A stretch of DNA of 64,000 bases, taken from positions 62,001-126,000 of the forward strand of contig JAUMYT010000003.1 of NCBI GenBank assembly GCA_030528525.1, given 5' to 3'. Source of the stretch: Pasteurellaceae bacterium. Lineage in GTDB: Bacteria > Pseudomonadota > Gammaproteobacteria > Enterobacterales > Pasteurellaceae. The notes under the pieces are model-generated. The model ran no database searches, had not been told where the DNA came from, and worked only from the letters and a program-made list of their open reading frames with translations. Shown here piece after piece: positions 59,197-64,000 of this stretch. A program made the position numbers and the translations under genes. Every line of letters starts with the position of its first letter. Position 1 is the stretch's first letter.

Positions 59197-59226
59197 TTTT
59201 TTATTCATCGCTTAAGCTCTTTGATT

Positions 59227-59311
59227 CCATACGCATAGCGTATGGTTTTTATAGCCAGACATTGTCTGGCTATAATAAAAATCCCTTCATTATCAATGAA
59301 GGGATTTTTTT
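59227..59311. terminator. Three tandem hairpins between the IS and the ZnuD-like gene
   Basis: CCATACGC/GCGTATGG with T5 (59227-59250), TATAGCCAGAC/GTCTGGCTATA (59250-59274) and ATCCCTTCATT/AATGAAGGGAT with T7 (59281-59311). The last has an A run on the other side and terminates the minus-strand receptor gene. Confidence 0.8.
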
Positions 59312-59327
59312 GGACTGAAAAGCGAGT

Positions 59328-61727
59328 TTAGAATCGAAGATTCATACCAATATTCAAATTGCGTCCACTTTGTGGGATATAAGATAAGAATGAGGTGTGG
59401 TTATAGATTTTTGTATTTAATACATTGTTTAGATGAGCAAACAAGGTGTAATCTGTTTTTCTCATTTTACCTTCATAACTGATTCCTGCATTCAACATGG
59501 TATGCCCTTTAGTTGGCGTTTCTAATCGAGCGACTTTAGTCTGCTTAAACACTCGATAAAGTTGAGTATTGATGCTCACGCCATTGTCAAAATGGACATT
59601 GAGTTTTACACCTAGTCGCATCGCTGGCATACGTGGTGCATTGCCGTTTGGTTGTTTTTCCCAGCCTGTTGGTTGCACACCAATTACGTTATCGTATTCA
59701 TCATAGGCTTGTGTGTAGCCTACGGGCAATGCAGGGAGATCTTTTAATTTACCACGAACATAATCACCGAAAATGGCAACATGATATTCTGGTGTAATTT
59801 GATAATCTGCTTCTGCTTCCACGCCATAGATATTCGCTTTAGCTTGGTTATAACGATACAGACGCAGTGAATGTTCCTCGGTTAATGAGCGGGTACAACG
59901 TCCGTTTGGTCGCCAGTCGCAGGTTTTGTCGTTTAAGACAGCGGCATAAATATAATTGGAAAATTGTTGGTAATAACCGCTTAATTTCACGCCTAATTTG
60001 TCGCCTGTATAGACCCAACCTAATTCGATGTTATTCGATTTCTCTTTTTTCAAATTTTTATTGCCGACTTCAAAGGCGTTGGTTGCTAAGTGCTTACCGT
60101 GAGCATAAAGCTCTTGTGCATTTGGTAAGCGTTCTTGGTGGGAGAAAATTACATTGAATTTGTGTTGATTATTTATGCGATAATGACTAGATAGCGCATA
60201 AGAATAGGCTTTTGACTTATGTGGTCGAGTTAAATCAGCTGATGGGTTCTCATGTTCTTCCACATCAAGATGATATTTCATTGCGATTTTTTGACGCTCA
60301 ACTCGCCCGCCAAGATCAAATTGCCAGTTACCAAACTCAGCACGTTCCATGAAAAATAGGCTTTCCTGTGTGGAGCTGTGATCGGATAAAAGATTTTGTC
60401 TACGGTATTCAAGCGTGTGATTATCTAACGCATGGCTATCTTGGTAAGCATGGCTTGCTCCAAGCACGCCAAAAATACCTAAAATTGGCTGATGTACGAA
60501 TTCTAAACGGGCTGAATATCCTTTATTTTTAAAGGAATTGTCAGAAATTGCTCCCGATTTCTCATCATGGCGATAACCGACTTTAGCGACAGAGAACCGA
60601 ACTTTCTCTAGCCCTTTTGTATTCGCGTGCCATTCACCACGTAAATCCCAACGTTGTGTTTTTAAAGCAATATGCGGATCAGCATGATGCTTATGATCAT
60701 GCTCGCTGTTATCGGCTTGGTGAGCATGCCCATGGTTACATAAATGCCCGTGGCTATGCCACTCTTTCCTAATACAATCAATCCCTGGATTATTGTAATC
60801 AATGTCCGTTTCTTCCATTAAAAATGGGTAGTGCTGTAAATAGGGTTTACGCCAGTGAGCATCAGACAATAGAACGTGCATATAATATTGATCATATAAA
60901 TGCGAATGTGCAGGCAAGCCATATTTGTCTTTACGCTCGCTATAAGCAACACCTAAGTAGCCGTTATCTCCAATCCATGAAAGTCCAATGCTGCCGCTTT
61001 TGTTATCAACAAAGCTATTTTCCAATCGGCGACGGTCTTTACCTTGATATTGATAGCGTGGTGTACGGTAATCATCAGCTTTTTTAAATAAGCCTTCAAA
61101 GTGTGCCACCATATTTTGGTTTAAACCAACATCAAGTGCCACGTTCATCAGGCGCTCTTTGTCCACGCTAGCAACTCGCATTCCGACTTCACCTTGTATG
61201 CCTTCAAGAGGAGTGGTTGGGATTTTGCTATCCACAACGTTAACTACACCCGCAGCATTTCCTGAGCTATAAAGTAACGTGTTGGCACCACGCAAAATTT
61301 CCACCTGTTTTGCTAATAAACTGTCGACAGTTACAGCATGATCAGGCGACATTGTAGACATATCTAACGTTTCGCTACCACTGTTGAGAATTTTAATCCG
61401 TTTGCCCTCTTGCCCACGAATAACGGGGGCAGAAGCGCCTCCTCCAAATTGGCTCGCATGAATACCCACTTCATTAGCTAAAGCATCACCAATATTACTG
61501 GCTCTTTGTTTGAGATGATAGGCGTGGATAACTTTTTCACTGGCGGAGAGATGTCCAGCCAAAGGAACTCCTTGCCTGCTTTCGATTTTCCCCTGTACCG
61601 AGATGATCCCCAGTTCAAGATGATCGCTTTCATTGGTTGGTTGGTTGGTTGGTTGGACTTGTGAAACCGCGACTTGGCTGACAAGAGCGGAGAGTATACA
61701 AAGTGAAAGGTAAGAACGTTTTTTCAT
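59328..61727 (-). CDS. znuD: ZnuD-like TonB-dependent zinc receptor, phase-variable tract at the N-terminus
   Basis: A 799-residue outer membrane receptor: signal peptide (about 1-22), a plug domain (about 45-170, with ASAPVIRGQEGKRIKIL), and a 22-strand-type barrel ending in Phe (IGMNLRF). A His-rich loop at about 318-352 contains two cysteines (318 and 330) and HSHGHLCNHGHAHQ, as in the zinc receptor ZnuD of Neisseria. Six CCAA repeats lie in codons 24-32, right after the signal peptide, giving PTNQPTN; a change of one unit would shift the frame. The gene is in frame here. Confidence 0.9.
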   Translation of the reverse strand: MKKRSYLSLCILSALVSQVAVSQVQPTNQPTNESDHLELGIISVQGKIESRQGVPLAGHLSASEKVIHAYHLKQRASNIGDALANEVGIHASQFGGGASAPVIRGQEGKRIKILNSGSETLDMSTMSPDHAVTVDSLLAKQVEILRGANTLLYSSGNAAGVVNVVDSKIPTTPLEGIQGEVGMRVASVDKERLMNVALDVGLNQNMVAHFEGLFKKADDYRTPRYQYQGKDRRRLENSFVDNKSGSIGLSWIGDNGYLGVAYSERKDKYGLPAHSHLYDQYYMHVLLSDAHWRKPYLQHYPFLMEETDIDYNNPGIDCIRKEWHSHGHLCNHGHAHQADNSEHDHKHHADPHIALKTQRWDLRGEWHANTKGLEKVRFSVAKVGYRHDEKSGAISDNSFKNKGYSARLEFVHQPILGIFGVLGASHAYQDSHALDNHTLEYRRQNLLSDHSSTQESLFFMERAEFGNWQFDLGGRVERQKIAMKYHLDVEEHENPSADLTRPHKSKAYSYALSSHYRINNQHKFNVIFSHQERLPNAQELYAHGKHLATNAFEVGNKNLKKEKSNNIELGWVYTGDKLGVKLSGYYQQFSNYIYAAVLNDKTCDWRPNGRCTRSLTEEHSLRLYRYNQAKANIYGVEAEADYQITPEYHVAIFGDYVRGKLKDLPALPVGYTQAYDEYDNVIGVQPTGWEKQPNGNAPRMPAMRLGVKLNVHFDNGVSINTQLYRVFKQTKVARLETPTKGHTMLNAGISYEGKMRKTDYTLFAHLNNVLNTKIYNHTSFLSYIPQSGRNLNIGMNLRF
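61633..61656 (-). repeat. CCAA tetranucleotide repeat, six units
   Basis: On the coding strand, CCAA occurs six times in a row (24 bases) after the signal peptide codons. The same repeat unit in the same place switches the hgp haemoglobin receptors of Haemophilus influenzae on and off by slipped-strand mispairing. In frame in this sequence. Confidence 0.92.
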
Positions 61728-61765
61728 GGAAATCCCACATAATTTTTATGGTTAATAAAGGTGAC

Positions 61766-61802
61766 ATCATATCGCCTGAATTTGGTAATGTAAAGCGACA
61801 TT
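61766..61802 (-). promoter_or_regulatory. znuD promoter with overlapping Zur-like operator
   Basis: Minus-strand TTTACA (61794-61789), a 17-base spacer and TATGAT (61771-61766). An inverted repeat AATGTAAAGCGACATT (61787-61802) covers the -35. It resembles half of the Zur consensus (GAAATGTTATA...), which is expected for a zinc receptor. Assignment to Zur is inference. Confidence 0.5.
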
Positions 61803-61888
61803 TCATGGGATAAATACGCTATGTAATGTACTATTTTTGAGGTGTTTCACATTTTTTATCATGTTTTTGTCATAAATGTAATTTATAT

Positions 61889-61917
61889 TTGACATTTTTA
61901 TTTTAAAATGGGATAAA
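61889..61917 (+). promoter_or_regulatory. Predicted pnuC promoter
   Basis: TTGACA (61889-61894), a 17-base spacer and GATAAA (61912-61917). Confidence 0.55.
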
Positions 61918-61959
61918 GCTCGCTGTTTATAGCATATCTACTTACAGGAGAAGAAAATA

Positions 61960-62661
61960 ATGCAATACAATCAATTCGCCAACCAATTAAAGCAAGAGCT
62001 TTTCAGTGGCTGGAAAGCGTTTGAAGTCCTTTTTTTGGTTATCTTTACCGCAGCGATTATTTGGTCAGGAATTGAAAATCCTTATGAAAAGCAAACTTTT
62101 TTAGGTATGGTTGCTGGAATTTCTGGCATTATTTGTAACGTGTTCATCAGTAAAGGTAAAATTAGTAATTATTTCTTCGGACTGATTTTTGCATACAGCT
62201 ATTTTTATGTAGCATTAGCCAATAACTTCTTAGGTGAAATGAACACGACACTGTATGTGTACATTCCAGCTCAATTTATCGGTTATTTTCTTTGGAAACA
62301 AAATATGCAACAGCATGAAGGTGCAGAAACCGTGGTTGCGAAGGCTTTGACAGTAAAAGGCTGGGCTGTGGTGCTTGCAGTGATGGGGATTGGCACGTTA
62401 TTGTTGGTTCAAGCCTTGAATGCGGTAGGTAGTAGTTCAACACATTTAGATGGATTGACCACGGTGATTGTGGTGGTTGCTCAAATTTTGATGTTGTTAC
62501 GCTATCGTGAACAGTGGTTATTATGGATTGTGTTGAATATTGTTTCACTTTTCCTCTGGGCTGAAAATACGGCAATGACTCTCATGTTCTTAGCTTATTT
62601 GCTGAATGCCATTTATGGTTACTATAACTGGACGAAACTACAGAAAGCGGCAAACGTGTAA
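61960..62661 (+). CDS. pnuC: Nicotinamide riboside transporter PnuC
   Basis: A 233-residue protein with seven or so membrane segments. GMVAGISGIICNVFISKGKI and YSYFYVALANNFLGEM match PnuC; WLLWIVLNIVSLFLWAENT follows. It moves nicotinamide riboside into the cell for NAD synthesis, essential to many Pasteurellaceae that cannot make NAD de novo. It is divergent from znuD. Confidence 0.94.
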   Translation: MQYNQFANQLKQELFSGWKAFEVLFLVIFTAAIIWSGIENPYEKQTFLGMVAGISGIICNVFISKGKISNYFFGLIFAYSYFYVALANNFLGEMNTTLYVYIPAQFIGYFLWKQNMQQHEGAETVVAKALTVKGWAVVLAVMGIGTLLLVQALNAVGSSSTHLDGLTTVIVVVAQILMLLRYREQWLLWIVLNIVSLFLWAENTAMTLMFLAYLLNAIYGYYNWTKLQKAANV

Positions 62662-62670
62662 CAAAATATT

Positions 62671-62699
62671 ATCGAGACGCTAAAAGGCGTCTCGATTTT
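62671..62699 (+). terminator. Terminator after pnuC
   Basis: ATCGAGACGC and GCGTCTCGAT around TAAAAG, then TTTT. Confidence 0.85.
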
Positions 62700-62729
62700 G
62701 CAAAAAGTCCGTGGAAATCCCCCCCTTGT
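62696..62729 (-). repeat. USS-like RCAAGGGG repeat, copy 25
   Basis: Core ACAAGGGGGGGATTT and TTTTTGCAAAA, between pnuC and hda, overlapping the terminator's T run. Confidence 0.8.
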
Positions 62730-62787
62730 TCTCTTCTCAAGACCGCCATTTTCCGCTATCCTTTAGCCATTTTTTTCTAGTCAAATT

Positions 62788-63504
62788 TTGAACTTGCAGT
62801 TATCACTTCCCATTCATCAGGTTGATGAAGAAACCTTCGAGAATTTCAACACCGAAAACAGCTTATTGCTGTTGGATTCGTTGCATCAAAATTTTGCCGA
62901 TGTTCGTCAGCCGTTTTTCTATATTTGGGGCGGGAAGAGCTGTGGCAAAAGCCATTTGCTCAAGGCGATCAACAACCATTATCTGATTCAGCAACAGTCG
63001 GCAAGCTACATTCCGTTGAGCAAGGCTCACTATTTTTCTCCTTGCGTGCTGGATAACGCCGAGCAGTTGGACGTGATCTGCCTAGACGATCTGCAAGCGG
63101 TGGTGGGGGATGAAGCGTGGGAGTTGGCGATCTTCAATCTGTTTAATCAGATCCGCGAACAGCAAGGGCTGTTCAGTCAAGGTAAGAAAACCTTGCTGAT
63201 TGTGGCGGCAGATCGTCCACCGCATCAGTTGGCGATTCAACTGCCCGATCTGCGTTCACGCCTCACGTGGGGCGAAGTCTATCGCTTAGACGAACTCAAT
63301 GATCAGCAGAAAAAAGACATTCTGCAACAAAATGCCCATCGCAAAGGCTTGGAATTGAGCGATGAGGTAGTGCATTTTCTGCTCAAGCGGTTAGATCGGG
63401 ATCTCAATTTACTGCTTGAGAAACTGGATCGGCTCGATCGTGCGTCCCTTCAAGCCCAACGCAAATTGACCATTCCTTTTGTGAAAGAAATTTTAGGATT
63501 ATAG
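62788..63504 (+). CDS. hda: DnaA regulatory inactivator Hda
   Basis: A 238-residue DnaA-like AAA+ protein that stimulates ATP hydrolysis by DnaA after replication starts. It begins with a clamp-binding type motif (QLSLPIHQ), then Walker A GGKSCGKSHLLKA and ICLDDLQAV, and box VII-like DLRSRLTWG. The start is TTG at 62788; no ATG or GTG would keep the clamp motif. ccmA follows directly. Confidence 0.93.
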   Translation: MNLQLSLPIHQVDEETFENFNTENSLLLLDSLHQNFADVRQPFFYIWGGKSCGKSHLLKAINNHYLIQQQSASYIPLSKAHYFSPCVLDNAEQLDVICLDDLQAVVGDEAWELAIFNLFNQIREQQGLFSQGKKTLLIVAADRPPHQLAIQLPDLRSRLTWGEVYRLDELNDQQKKDILQQNAHRKGLELSDEVVHFLLKRLDRDLNLLLEKLDRLDRASLQAQRKLTIPFVKEILGL

Positions 63505-64000
63505 ATGCGACAAAATCAGTTGATTTTAGACAACATCGCCTGCGAACGGGGCGAAACTCGCCTGTTTGAAGGCTGTTCACTGACCATTTCAAGCGGGCAA
63601 TGGTGGCAAATTGAAGGACATAACGGCATTGGCAAAACCAGTTTGTTGCGAATTTTGGCAGGGCTGGCGGTGGCGGCAGATGGGCAAGTGTTATGGAATG
63701 GCTCGCCGATTGTTCAACAGCGAGACGATTATTACGCCAATCTGTTCTATTTAGGGCATCACGCTGGCGTGAAACCCGAATTGACGGCGTGGGAAAATTT
63801 GCGATTTTACCAAAAATTGCACAATCTGCCCCAACACGATGAAAATTTATGGAATGCGTTGGCGAAAGTATCCCTGATTGGGCGAGAAGATCTGCCTTGC
63901 TCGCATCTGTCTGCTGGGCAACAACGGCGAGTGGCGTTGGCGAAATTGTGGTTAACCCAAGCTCCTCTTTGGATTTTAGATGAACCCTTTACCGCCATTG
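63505..64000 (+). CDS. ccmA: Haem exporter ATPase CcmA, N-terminal part (cut by window edge)
   Basis: The frame is open from an ATG abutting the hda stop to the window end, 165 codons. Walker A is [16 protein letters not shown], followed by [18 protein letters not shown], the signature [15 protein letters not shown] and Walker [12 protein letters not shown]. This matches CcmA of the CcmABCD haem-handling ABC complex. ccmE and ccmF are 28 kb away in the window. Confidence 0.93.
   Translation, partial: MRQNQLILDNIACERGETRLFEGCSLTISSGQWWQIEGHNGIGKTSLLRILAGLAVAADGQVLWNGSPIVQQRDDYYANLFYLGHHAGVKPELTAWENLRFYQKLHNLPQHDENLWNALAKVSLIGREDLPCSHLSAGQQRRVALAKLWLTQAPLWILDEPFTAI

Larger units (their letters stand above)
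58605..59205 (-). mobile_element. IS200-type insertion sequence
   Basis: Contains a Y1 transposase gene, a perfect 28-bp palindrome after the gene (58616-58643), and a stem before the gene. TGACAACC at 58647-58654 and GGTTGTCA at 59165-59172 mark related subterminal sequence in opposite orientation. Exact ends were not determined. It has landed between yfgM and the ZnuD-like gene. Confidence 0.8.

Overview
The window looks like a chromosomal segment from a member of the Pasteurellaceae, probably in or near the Actinobacillus/Mannheimia branch. The evidence is protein-level similarity (arcB, rho, lolDE, kdsB, hda, ispG-hisS-yfgM and others all read as gammaproteobacterial), AT-leaning sequence, and several copies of the uptake-signal core ACAAGCGGT with a downstream T-rich TTTTGC segment. 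No rRNA, tRNA or CRISPR array was recognised.

Layout. 1-5 kb: the start of a probable metX and a divergent EamA permease around a four-box MetJ operator, then ubiG, yceK-like, yciI-yciA-yciB-yciC and yfbV. 5-14 kb: a galactosamine/galacto-N-biose cluster (agaR, agaS, mannose-type PTS EIIB/C/D, GH35 beta-galactosidase, EIIA, lacD), interrupted by an emrE/HAD pair and by hairpin-rich spacers, with CRP- and AgaR-like sites upstream. 14-26 kb: a lipoprotein, an AfuA-like binding protein, trmJ, two small membrane proteins, anmK, arcB, transporters, rsmB/lysE/fmt, an MFS permease. 26-35 kb: gshAB, rho, lolDE, ccmF/ccmE. 35-46 kb: a DctPQM TRAP transporter, phoH, malT, sprT, an RNase T2, cysK, menB. 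46-58 kb: fklB, djlA-dusC, yidB-like, kdsB-epmC, phzF-like, ydjA, sppA, rodZ-ispG-hisS-yfgM. 58-64 kb: an IS200-type element, a ZnuD-like zinc receptor with a CCAA tetranucleotide tract, pnuC, hda and the start of ccmA.

The most unusual signal is genome-scale rather than one gene. A 34-bp motif, RCAAGGGG followed after 19 bases by TGCAAA, occurs 27 times by hand count, on both strands, inside genes and between them, always with the same spacing. Its geometry is that of the ACAAGCGGT uptake signal, with the central C replaced by G, and it outnumbers the normal core here. It may be a divergent uptake-signal dialect. Two copies form head-to-head palindromes, and one supplies codons for an N-terminal extension of DusC.

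How genes work together: the aga cluster encodes import and breakdown of a GalNAc-containing sugar to tagatose-1,6-bisphosphate and trioses; no tagatose-6-phosphate kinase or NagA deacetylase is seen here. ArcB, DctPQM, the ccm genes and menB fit a facultative anaerobe living on C4-dicarboxylates and quinone-linked respiration. ZnuD-like receptor and PnuC fit nutrient scavenging in a host.
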